A DNA stretch of 64,000 nucleotides, from positions 6,014,001-6,078,000 of the forward strand of contig CM065312.1 in the NCBI GenBank assembly GCA_033032175.1. The letters run 5' to 3'. Made by a program: the position numbers and the translations under genes. The stretch is from Saturnia japonica (taxonomy: Eukaryota; Arthropoda; Insecta; Lepidoptera; Saturniidae). Shown piece after piece: positions 42,070 to 53,300 of the stretch; the stretch's first letter is position 1, and the number at the start of each line of letters is the position of its first letter. The notes beneath the pieces are model-generated. The model did not search any database, was not told the origin of the DNA, and saw only the letters and a program-made list of their open reading frames with translations.

Positions 42070-43025
42070 TTGAAGTTGGTTTTGGTTGGTTGTTGGTCCT
42101 CGACCCAGATTCAAAATATTTTTACAGTATAAAGTCCTTTTCCATCGACTCGTAATGCCAACTGGCTGTCGTATTCAAGCCTTCGCCGATGACGTTTTAT
42201 TAATTGTATCTGCCAAAACTGTACTGTATTTGCAAGTTAGTTCAAACTCGGCGCTAAACAACATTACCACCTGGGGCAAAGGAGTTAAACTCTCCTTTAG
42301 CTCATCTAAGACGCAAGCAATCGCGATTAATAACAAAGCAAGGACAGCTCATAACAATCGACTCACTCCAAATACAATTACATAGGGACCTCAAGCTACT
42401 CGGTGTAATTCTGGACAACAAGCTTCTATTTTATAAACACGTACAACACGTCATCACAAAAGCCACACGTATTTTCAATAAGCTTTCACTTTACTGCAGA
42501 CCTACATGGGGAGCTCACCCAGAAAACATTCGAACTATCTACTTGCAGATCATAGAACCAATCGTAACTTACGCAGCTGGTGTATGGGGACACATCGTAT
42601 ATACAAAGTATGTCAAGAAGCGTCTCCTGACTATACAACGCAGCTTCACTATCAAAGCCATTAAAAGTTTTCAAACAAGTTTGAGCAGAAAATTCAAATT
42701 ACATAGCAGCTGCATTGTATTTCAAGCAGAATTTTACGCCATCCTCCAGGCCTGCTAGTAAGCTTATCATTATAAACATATACACACTATCATTTGAACA
42801 ACAAACGATTGAGAACCGCTGTAACACACACCCGTTAGTAGAACAAATACATCACATCATTTATTCGCATCCCGGACGCGTCCAGATTGTTTACGAAGCT
42901 GCAGATAGAGCTACAAAATTGTACAGAACTCTTGACTACACTCACTTCCCCATTACTTATATTAAGCGCACGATAAGAGAAGAGAACTGCAACATTTACA
43001 ACAAAGTTAAATATGAAATTTAAGA
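42070..43025 (+). mobile_element. LINE fragment: RT end plus RNase H remnants
   Basis: Frames at 42086-42385, about 42380-42760 and 42715-43023 give IQAFADDVLLIVSAKT (RT motif C, FADD), LLGVILDNKLLFYKHVQHVI, IIEPIVTYAAGVWGH, then SSCIVFQAEFYAILQAC and EAADRATKLYRTLDYTHFPI. The last two resemble the Glu and final Asp regions of an RNase H, with the middle (about 40-50 residues) deleted. The RNase H suggests an I/LOA/R1-related LINE. It is truncated at the 5' side and frame-broken. Confidence 0.75.
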
Positions 43026-43444
43026 TTAATATAAATAAATAACTCGCGTTCGAGATAAAGGGATAAAGTATATTCATGTTTATTGTAACTTTTGGAAATC
43101 AATTACATATATAAAGTGAATTTTTGATATAATAGTATTGACGTTGGATGGATTAAATGGTTGGTTGTGTGGATGATTCTGAATAACACAGAGAGTTAAA
43201 AAGGCTTATACAATATGCGTTAGATACGTTTTGTTTACCTATATAACTTTCGTATCTCATATTCATGAGATGATGCTATTTATCTATGTCTCAATGTATA
43301 TGATAAGTAATTCTATTCGATCTACAACGAAACTTTTTGGAGTTTACTTCTTAAGAATTGAGTTTCATAAAAGGCCCCGGTATGGAAATTTTATGAGGAG
43401 TGAAATTTATAAAAGCGTTACGTTTTTCTGCACAACATCCGCTA

Positions 43445-43625
43445 CCTTTTTCTTTTTTTCCAACTGACTATACTGTTAGTCTTAGAGGCCCTATACAAAT
43501 ATAGCCGCTGATGACTTTGACTGCTTCAACGGGCTTGGGAGCGAGCGCTTAGGACACTCAGCCGCGAAAGCGTGGACAACATGCGCGCAATGTTGTCAAA
43601 GTGGCCGGAACTCGGCCTGGGCTTT
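43445..43625 (-). mobile_element. Jockey-like LINE 3' UTR fragment
   Basis: TTCTTTTTTTCCAACTGAC then ACTGTTAGTCTTAGAGGCCC and AGCCGCGAAAGCGTGG match the 3' UTR family of 10683-11698. It is extremely 5'-truncated, with no coding part. Confidence 0.75.
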
Positions 43626-44992
43626 AAATATTGAATAAAAATTAGATAAAGTTGCACCTATATTATCGTACCTCACACACTCGACGAGGATGATAACAAA
43701 TAAATTAATGATGCAAATATTGTTATATAATTGTGTTTGATATAATTATTGTAAACTTTATATAAACTTAAACAAACCCACATTCATAATTATTACTATG
43801 TAGATGTTGCTAACCAGTCGCTTCGCTGGAAAATTAAAGTTTAGTTTTAATTGATAAAACATATCCTATTCCACAATATAACTACATATTATGCGTTTCA
43901 TTAGAATTTGTTAAACCGCGGCCGTTCGTGCGTGAATACAGGACACAAACACTTTCACATAATTTTATTACGTACTAATTAATACACTACATTGTATGTA
44001 TTAAGCATTAAAGATAGGAATTAATTTAAAATCTAATTCACGGATATAGATAAAACTTTTTAAATATCCATAAATGCAATGCTGTGATGTTGTACTCAAT
44101 TGTATAGATAAAAAATCAACGCCCAGGGAGGCGGGCCGACTCCGGCTATAGTAGATTAAAATAAACTTTTTATAAGTTTTTTTTTTAAAACACTTTAAAA
44201 TACTCTTGTTAGAGACTGAATGAATGAATAAATAGTGTACTCGGGACGGCATAAAGTTGGCTACTGTGTCTTAAAATATGTATATGTTTAAAGTTAATTT
44301 CGTTAATGATAAATGCAATGTAAAAACCTTTTAAATAAAAATAATATTAAACATCAATAGGTAAATTATTAATGAAATATAAAAAATACCGTCTTTGAGT
44401 TGCTGAATACTTAATATACAAAATTATCATTACTGTAAAAATTATAAAGCAAAATGTAGAGTATACCAATAGCCATTGCACATACAATTTTAATGTTGAA
44501 ATAACGTTCCCTTAAAAATCATTACAACTATAAAATGAATGAAAAATGCGTCAATCTCCCATCCGATTCTGTTTGCAGCCCTAGTTAAGCCCTGTTAAGT
44601 AATCCTATTAAAACCTCTCAAGATAAATGTATCACATATATTATATTAGAACTAGAAGATCCACATGTTACTAATCACATTAATTTATTTAAATAATAGG
44701 ATTGGAAAAAGAATTGTTTAGTTAAAACTAGCTGAGCCGGCTGCCCTTTCCGGTATCTAACGGATCGTATCATTGAATTTGAATTCGAATAAGTCAAGTC
44801 GTTCAGTTACACGATCACTAACAAACGCACAAGATTTTTGTATATAAGTTTGTTACAATACGTTTTTAATTACTTATTATATCTACCTACACTATAGGTA
44901 ATCTTCTATTAATTTAACATGCTGATTGTTGATCGTCGAATATTTAACCAAAATTTAACGAATAATGAAAACTTGAGTGAGTATTTATTTAA

Positions 44993-45266
44993 TAACGAGC
45001 TGTGCCCTACGGTTTCACCCGTGTTAATTTTATATGACAAACATCGCCAACGCACCCATGTAGGCAATTTTTTATACTTTGTGTAAAACTATCGCGACAT
45101 TTTTATGAGGAATAAATTATTTTTTCAAATTATAATATAGCCCGTGTTACTCGCTGATACTGTAGCTTTATATTGGTGAAAGAATTTTTCAAATCGGTCC
45201 AGTAGTTTTTGAGTTTATCCATAACAAACAAAAAATCAAATCTTTTTAATATTGGTATAGATACAT
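44993..45266 (-). mobile_element. Non-autonomous repeat, ACGAGCTGTGCCCTACGG edge
   Basis: It begins at ACGAGCTGTGCCCTACGGTT and ends at TTTAATATTGGTATAGATAC, matching reversed ends of the 40885-41516 family. Includes AAATCGGTCCAGTAGTTTTT. No coding content. Confidence 0.5.
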
Positions 45267-45444
45267 AAATGAAAAAATATATATAAGAGCGAACGACCCA
45301 ATGCTCTTCAAAAACAAAAGGTCCTTCGATCAGAACACGTTTGCTAATCGCTAATGTTGTTAACTGACTACCTATAAAAAGGTTATTCGCACAAATCTTT
45401 GGTGCAGTAACAAAATGCAGACCCATATTATGTACCTTACTTCT

Positions 45445-45725
45445 CTTATTTTGAATCCCTGCAATGAGCCTGAGCTTTCGGTGAAGAAAAACATTGTAAT
45501 GAGACCATAGCATGGTGGTAGGGCTTTGATGCCCGCCTGGCTAGCTACCACCATGAAGTTGAAGAAAATCTTTCTCCAAACACCAATAAGCATGTTCCGA
45601 CAGCTGCACTTGAGAGCCATTCTTCCACTAGGCTTTGCATGCTTCATATTAGGACACATCGTCACTTAAGATCAGGTAAGATTGTAGCCACAACGCTAAA
45701 CCTATAAAGATTTAAAAATCTTTGT
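45445..45725 (+). mobile_element. SINE copy (same family as 25010-25335)
   Basis: It starts within the B-box region (TTTTGAATCCCTGCAATGAG), then GAGCTTTCGGTGAAGAAAAA, GTTCCGACAGCTGCACTTGA and GACACATCGTCACTTAAGAT. The A-box part of the head is missing. Confidence 0.6.
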
Positions 45726-46263
45726 ACTATCGACAGTTTAAAAACCTGACTGTCGATTAATCAATCTTTAATGAATACTAATCCACGCCGCGGCACAAGG
45801 CCCATCCGAAATATTACTACGATCTCGCTTAGCGTTATTTCTAACTTACATTGTATATGGTAATTGCTTCGGGTTCATAAGGGTCGTTGACCTTCCTCAA
45901 TAAAAACGTAATAACATTGAAAAATACTTTATTTCATCTGTTTGGTTCGAGAGATTAGCGAATTTAAACAAAGAAAAAAAACCATCTCTAGCGCTTTACT
46001 ATATTTGTATAGATTATTAATATAATAGAAATAAGTACATAATACAGAATTATTAATCCTATTAAATTTATTTCAAATTATACCTATACCTTTTAGGCCA
46101 ACGTATTTTGTAATTAAAGTACTATTTAATTGATAGCCACTATAGAATAAATACGAAAGTTTTTGAACCAAAACGTTATAAAATTAAATTGCATTTCTGG
46201 TATGATAAGTAAATAGTATTTTATATGTGAAATAAATATTATTTCCAATTTTTTCTCTTACAG

Positions 46264-46370
46264 GTGGGAGCGGTAAAACTTGCTTCTGGTGTACATATTT
46301 ATTTTCTGCGTATAGTAACGTGTGCAACTAGCATCCTTTGCGTTGAAATAAAGCGATTCCTTTAATATCT
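46264..46370 (+). other. Candidate 3'-terminal exon (acceptor plus poly(A) signal)
   Basis: TTTTTTCTCTTACAG is an excellent acceptor, followed by about 85 bases, AATAAA at 46347-46352 and then a T-rich element. No plus-strand coding exon is known between 37333 and here. If PNISR spliced from CG|GTGAAC at its stop codon (37330), the frame would continue WER and stop. Alternatively the donor CAG|GTTACT just after the stop would make this a 3' UTR exon. Chance cannot be excluded. Confidence 0.35.
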
Positions 46371-46809
46371 TTTTGCTTTACTTACCTTTTCTACGTAACA
46401 AGTATCAATCGTACCTATATAGTAATGTGGTATTCATAACCAATGTGTAATATTATTTATGTTGATAGTAGGTATTCCGAATATAATAATAAAGGTTTTT
46501 TACTAAATCTTTCACATAGGTTGGTTGTGTAAATAAGACAAGAGTAAAGTTTAAGCGTTTTTATTTGTTTATATCGAATATAATATTATACTAAGAATTC
46601 AGATTTTCATAATTTGTTTTACTACACTTTTTTGTTGCTGGTGAAATAATTCAATGGCCAATTAAAAACTTGGAACTCATGATGCAATATGCGTTACGTC
46701 ATCATATCATACATTGTCACTTCTACATACTTATAGTATTAACAACCATTATTATATTCTGAATAAAAATTGGTTACAAATTGTATTTTCAATAACGCAC
46801 CTAATTTTT

Positions 46810-46815
46810 TTTATT
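46810..46815 (-). terminator. Nus1: Candidate Nus1 polyadenylation signal
   Basis: AATAAA on the minus strand, about 95 bases after the Nus1 stop codon. It is the nearest canonical hexamer. Confidence 0.45.
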
Positions 46816-46910
46816 GTTATTATTTTACATAAATTATATCAGACGCACAACTTAATAAATACAAACTTTACACTTAGGCCTAACCTTGTTAAAATTTAAT
46901 TTACTAAAAA

Positions 46911-47374
46911 TCATTTTCCAAACCTTTGATCACATTTATTGTATTTATACATAGCACCTATATAGTTTTCAACATTTATACTATAATCCAGAGACAATCG
47001 TACGAACTCTGTTAACCTTATTTGCCACGGTAGTAGGCCACGTGTTGAACACAGCGGCCCCGAGTATAAAGCCAAATCGGGATCGGGAATGGATGGGTAC
47101 ATTGCGGATAAGACATCGCCAAACTTGTCTGCTGTTAAATCACTAGAATGTTTACTAAATAATAATTTTTCTTTAGCTATTAATTGTATACATTGCACTA
47201 TAGTTGGCCGACCATCATAACATGAGAAAATATTTATGTTTACTGTGTGAGCCTGAATACCATTGGTATAACCGTTCAAATCCGGCATTTTCGACCATTT
47301 AATGCAACCAGGAATACCTCTTTTATTTTTCTCAATTTCATGAAATAGTTTCTCTTCGTTCTTTTTTAATTCTC
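46911..47374 (-). CDS. Nus1: Nus1 exon 2 (C-terminal, stop)
   Basis: The acceptor TTTTTGTTTCAG ends at 47375. The split Gly codon is completed and the frame reads ELKKNEEKLFHEIEKNKRG, later PDPDLALYSGPLCSTRGLLP, and ends CDQRFGK with TGA at 46911-46913. The final residues correspond to RLGK in vertebrate NUS1. Confidence 0.93.
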
Positions 47375-50300
47375 CTGAAACAAAAATAGAAATATTTTCA
47401 AAAACTGTTTTCAAGGTAGGTTAGCAATCTACAATTAACCTAAACTTTTAATGAAGGAAAATGTCGTTATGAAATCAGGCATGGTGTAAGCGGATTTTCA
47501 AATACCACCCTCCGAAAATACCTATCATGTATTCCGTCAGCTACAGTTAAGTCAATCCAAGTTTTTGCTACTAATTTAAGCTATCATTTAACATAATGTG
47601 AGATTACGGACAAACGCTAAACGTAAAATTTATTAAAAAATATATTGCATCTGTATTGAACATTTTCAGTATGTAATAAGAAATGTAAGTTAATCAGCGA
47701 TTCTAAGTATGCCTGTCCACTGGAGCGCGAGCGGAGCGGCGCAGGTTAGTAAAGCGGTCCTGTGGTTATCCATTGGAGCAGAGCGAGGTAGTAATGCGGA
47801 CTGTGTATGTCCATTATACGTTTTTGTAACGTTCCTCTGCTCCGCGTTTAAAAAATCAAAATAATCTTTATTCAATTTAGGCCCTAAGAAGACACTTATG
47901 AACGTCAAAACACTACTGCCGGTTCGGAATATAACACAGACATCGAGGAGAACCGGCAAGAAACTCGATAGGGTTATTTTTTCAATTGTACAAATGTTAA
48001 TACAACAGGTACAATAATAATAACTTAGTGGTTGTAGCACATTTTACAGTAAAACCCGCTTGACATGGCCCTTGAACTTGTTGTCCGGAAAATCAGTAAT
48101 GTGCTTCGGAATCGTATTAAACAGCCTAACACTTACCTAAAAAACTTTTATTAGTTTACTAAGTTTAAAACACGATACGACTAATTTATCTCTATTTCTA
48201 GTATTAACATTGTGCTGATCTTCGATAAAATCTAGCTTGACTAAGTTTTTGCAAATATACATTAAGTTATCAAGGATATATTGGAAGGGCGAAGTTTAAT
48301 GACCTCTAAAAAACCATGTCCACTGAAGCTGAGCGGAGCGGAGCTTTGATTTTTATGCAATTCTATTTAAAGGTGCGCTGTAGGGTAAATTAATTAATTT
48401 AATTTTAAATTAATTTAAAGGGTACACGCCGTAAAATTCGAGAGGGAATATCAGTTATATTATGTATCTTCATACAGTTGTGGTGGTCAACTAATTACAA
48501 ACAACAAGTACTCTGCATTCCTTCTTACCTAATTAAAATTATTTATGTAAAATTGTAAGAGTTCAAACAATAGTCTGCGCCTATAATCTGGTTTATAATT
48601 TAATATTTATTCTAAAAGACTAGTAAATATATTCGAATGTTTTTCTTTAATACTTAACTATAAATAATCGAAACTGTCATCGAATCTTTTTTGTGACTCT
48701 TGGCGGGAATTGCATTGTTATCATTCATATTAGTGTATTATTATTGCGTTAATTGTTGAGAATGTGTAAAAACAAGAGTTGCTATGCCAAGTGTAATAGT
48801 GAATTTACATTTTAATCAAAATTGGACACATACAGAAAGATCGCTAGCCACGTGGAATGTTTCGCATTAAACATTATAAATACATTGTACATTATAATTT
48901 ATATGGGACTATTAACAAAGTACTTAGAAAAATTCGAGCAAGGAGAGAATATGCGTATAATATAAGTAGCTAAGAAGGACCCTTATAAAGACTTGAATTA
49001 AAATTGAAAGGACAATTTCAGTTTTAATGACCTTCGAAACGTATCAGCAAGACTAGTTCGCAGTCGTTTAATTAAAACAAAATTGTTCGGCAGGGCTGCT
49101 CGGAAAGTGCCGCTTCTTACCAAACAATATAGGGTAAATCGTTTATCCTTCGAGAGAAATTATGACGGACAGTTCAGCATTGGAAGAAAGTCCTATTTTC
49201 CGACGAGATCATCTATACTTACAATTAATAAAATTCAAGTGTCTATTTGTAATGTCAAAATAATAGCTTTTTACTAAATGAATATGAAAGTATATACGAT
49301 ACCTATTTAAAAAAACTATTTTTAAATTTTTGTCTGTCTGTTTGTTCCGCGTAATCTCCAAAACGGTTGGACCGATTTTTACAGGGCTTTCACTGGTTAA
49401 TAGCTGAATTTATAGGAAGTAACTTAGGCTACTTTTATTTTAGAAAAATAATTAGGATCCCGCACAAATAAAAAAACTGTTCATAGTGAATCAATTCGGG
49501 CGCTTAAATGGCATACGCTGAGTAAACCTTAAGAGATGTAGCAAATCAATATACTTATACCTTGTAGAGTTGTGTAGCTCGCGAGCGAAAGATTAGATGA
49601 TATATAACCTCGACAAAAGAGCGAGTATATCAGTAGCTCACCTGTTTGTAAAATATATCTTTAGCTCTTTAGCTCTCAGTAATAATGTTCACTCGGATAT
49701 AATCAGAGCGATTCAGATCAGTTGAATAAAAAGATATACCACATTCTTACTTAAGAAAGAGATATGTTGCTGATTCGATCCAACAAGCCGAGAGCGGAAA
49801 GGCGATCGGGTACAAATGATTATAAGAAAACTTGTTACGCCTTGTTAATAAAGCCACAATATTGGTTGCATAATTACCATGTCAAGTATTTATGTAGTTT
49901 GAAGTGTTTTATATTTAAGGGTTTTTGTTTCAGTATTTTCAAATTTTGTTTAATGTCACGCGTGATTTGACCCATGCACTTTGAACTTCGCATCGCTAAA
50001 AATAATTGTCGATACCTACGTATTTAGGATTGTGTTCAATATTAGGTATAGATATATAAATTTGTACAAAAATATTGACTTAATACATGTTTTATTGTAA
50101 GTTAGATAATGTACATATACATTATTTCAATTCAAATCAATATAAATGTAGCTATAGCCAATATTTATAAAATACGCTAACATATTTTGTTACTCACACG
50201 ACCTTCTTCAGTTCTATTGTTGTTATTTCAGGTTTTAAAATAATAATTTGACTATCTCTGTATTACATACTTTGCATTTTTAGATTGACATAATTTAGCC

Positions 50301-53300
50301 TGCTAATTGTTAATAATGAAGGAAGTCAAATGTTTGCATAATATTTTTCAAGATATCTCTATTTTATACAAAATAGATGGCAATAATTTTATACGTTTTT
50401 GTAAATCGTATGATTTGTTTTTGTAAGATAAATCTCGCTCTCGGTTTTATCAACCAAACAGTTCTGTAGATCATTAGTCATTACATTCAGGGAGCCCGAT
50501 ATCTCTCGCTCTGAGCGAGATATAAAAGAGAGATATATATCTTTAATTGAAAATATATATATCTCTTTTTTCTTTTCAGTGATATACTTTACGCAAGACT
50601 AATTAATACCTTGTCCACCAGGTTAACCACTTTTTGACAGTTATGGAAAGATGGAAATAGTGATTGCAGCAACGTGACAATGCCATTATTGATACTTTAA
50701 TTAGTATCGATTATCGATTTTTTATTCTCGAATTGGAAATGGTGCGGTTTCTATTCCTATTCAAGTGTATAGTTTATTTTTAAATATTTGGTTAATTTTT
50801 ACTATGTAATAAGTAATATGTAACATAAATATGGGGTAAACACACCGTTTTTGTGCATAATATTTTATGATAGTTTAAAAATATCGAAATAAAACATTAA
50901 CATCCTGTTTATGGAGGCAAATTCATGTCCTGGCAATACTAGCATAATGCTGCCGCCGCCATTTTGTTTGCTGACGGTTAACACTCTCCACTAGGAGTAA
51001 TAGTGTTCTGTGGTTAACACTCAGCAACAGTCGCAACGAGAGGTCCGTACTTACGTGCTAGTTACTTTTCTATATGCTGTTCTCCCATTTTTAATACGAC
51101 AAGTTGAGTACATTATATATTCCTCCGTGTTAACTTTGTGCCTGTGTTGAACTTAAGTGTTCGCTGTATAGATTTCATATATATTTGGATATTCTAATAT
51201 GCCAAAGGGAAGTGTACTAAGAGGACAGTCGATGGAATTGGTGATACGCTTGCGTGACAATTTTAAAAGAGAAAATCAAAATGGTGGACCCCTTTTGCCA
51301 GTGTCACAAGTGCGTGATCGTGTTGCGGAAGCTCTAGGCATCAGTCTGAGTACAGTGACAAATATTACTAAGGAAGTCTATGGCAAAAGTGGCACAGAGC
51401 TAAATAAGCCCTCAACGCCGAAAAAGAAAAAAAACTGTACGTAGGAACCAATATGGACGAATTTGACGCCGTCGCAATACGACGTCACATATATGACTGT
51501 TACTTGAGAAAAGAGTTTCCAACATTAAGGAAGTTGACTATTTCAATCCGCGACTGTGGCTTGTTTCGTGGACCGAAGTCTTCACTGGCGAAGGTATTGA
51601 AACGAATAGGATTTTTATTTAAAAATGCGGATAAAAGTAAAATATTATTGGAGCGCACAGACATTGCTCTAGCCCGGTGTATATTTTTGAAAGAAGCTAC
51701 AAAAATAAAGGACTGGGAAAACATGATTTTTATTGACGAAACGTGGCTTAATACCAACCACACTTTATCGAAGGCCTGGGCTGATGATACTGCTGCGTCT
51801 ACCTCTAAAGTGCCTATAGGGAAAGGAGAAAGATTGATTATTTGTCATACAGGAAGTAAAAAAGGTTTTGTTGAAGGAGCGTTGCTGGCATTTAAGTCGA
51901 AAACCAAGAAGAAATGAATGCTGAAGTCTTTGAAGGTTGGTTTCAAGAATTACTGTTGACACTAGAGGAACCGTCTGTTATTGTCATTGATAACGCACCG
52001 TATCACTCTCGCCAATTGGATAAAATGTCAACGCAGGCCAATAAAAAGTCAGATATTATATATAAACTGGCTTCGCAATAATGGCGAAAGCATAGGCGAA
52101 TCTATGTTGAAGTGTGAGCTGATAAGCATTTTAAAAACAAAAAAACAAAAACCCAGATACGTGGTGGACGAAATGGTAGCAGAACATGGCCATACAGTTC
52201 TCAGACTTGCACCATACCACTACCAATATAATGCTATCGAAATGATATATGGGCACAAGTCAAAGAATATGTTGCCAGAAATAACACTAAGAAACTGTCG
52301 TAACGTTCTCACATACTCAGTAGAGTTGACAGCGACCGTTCGCTCGCGATTATCCTCAAAAAAATGGGGGCCAATGCTGCCTCTACCTAAGATTGCTGCC
52401 CATACAGTTACCTTGGGCGAATGAAGTGGCCTTTGGTGTTTAGTTTTGGGATTTTCGCTGCTCCAGTATCTACAGTTCTGTTTATTGACGTGCCCATTTA
52501 AATGAAAATGGGCTTCGTCGGAAAACAAGATGTTGTCGAAGTTACGAAAACGATCCAACATTGTCTCAGCATACAATTTGCGCAAAGTTAAATCGTTAGG
52601 CATTAATTCTTGTACTAGCTGAATCTTGTATGGATGTAATTTCAAAATGCGGCGTAAAGATGTGCGCGATATTCCTAATTCAGCTGAAAGTTTGCGCATC
52701 GATAAATCAGGATTGCGTCGAACTGAAACCGGAATTCTCTACACGTTCTCTTCACTCCGTGAAGTCCGTGATCTGCACACCGACTTCACATTTAGTGTCG
52801 ATCCCGTCTCTTCGACCATTTCTTAATTTAAACTCAGCTTGGGAACTGATTTAAGTCGTGTAAATTATATTGAACGCGAAACAAGCGCGTCACAATAATG
52901 GGTGAACCATTATTTAAATAAAATCGCTTTACACGAAAAGCGCGCTGCGGCCCCGTGAAGCGATATATTGCGACAAAATTTTACATGAGACGCGCAAGCT
53001 ACTAGACCCCTCCCCGCGCCCCGCTCGACTAAGCTTTGCGCGGGAAATCAAACTTAAATGAAAACAAACCTATGGCTCACCCTGTACAAAAAAAATAGTT
53101 GAAACACGGCGCTGGACAAAGTATGGGGCTGTTTTTCTGGTTTTGGGATTGGTCCTGTAAGAAAAATTTAAGGGTTGCCGAATCAATACCAGTACAAAAC
53201 TATGGAGGAGACAATGAATACTTGAATGAAACTTATGGCACATAGTGTTAAGAATTTCATAGAGTAAATTGGTATCGGTTTTAGAGTGGCTTGCAAATAG

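Noticed and set aside
46266..46280. GSGKT-like P-loop codons (GGG AGC GGT AAA ACT) after the 46263 acceptor
   Set aside because: The frame ends after about 22 codons and no other nucleotide-binding motif follows. Coincidence.
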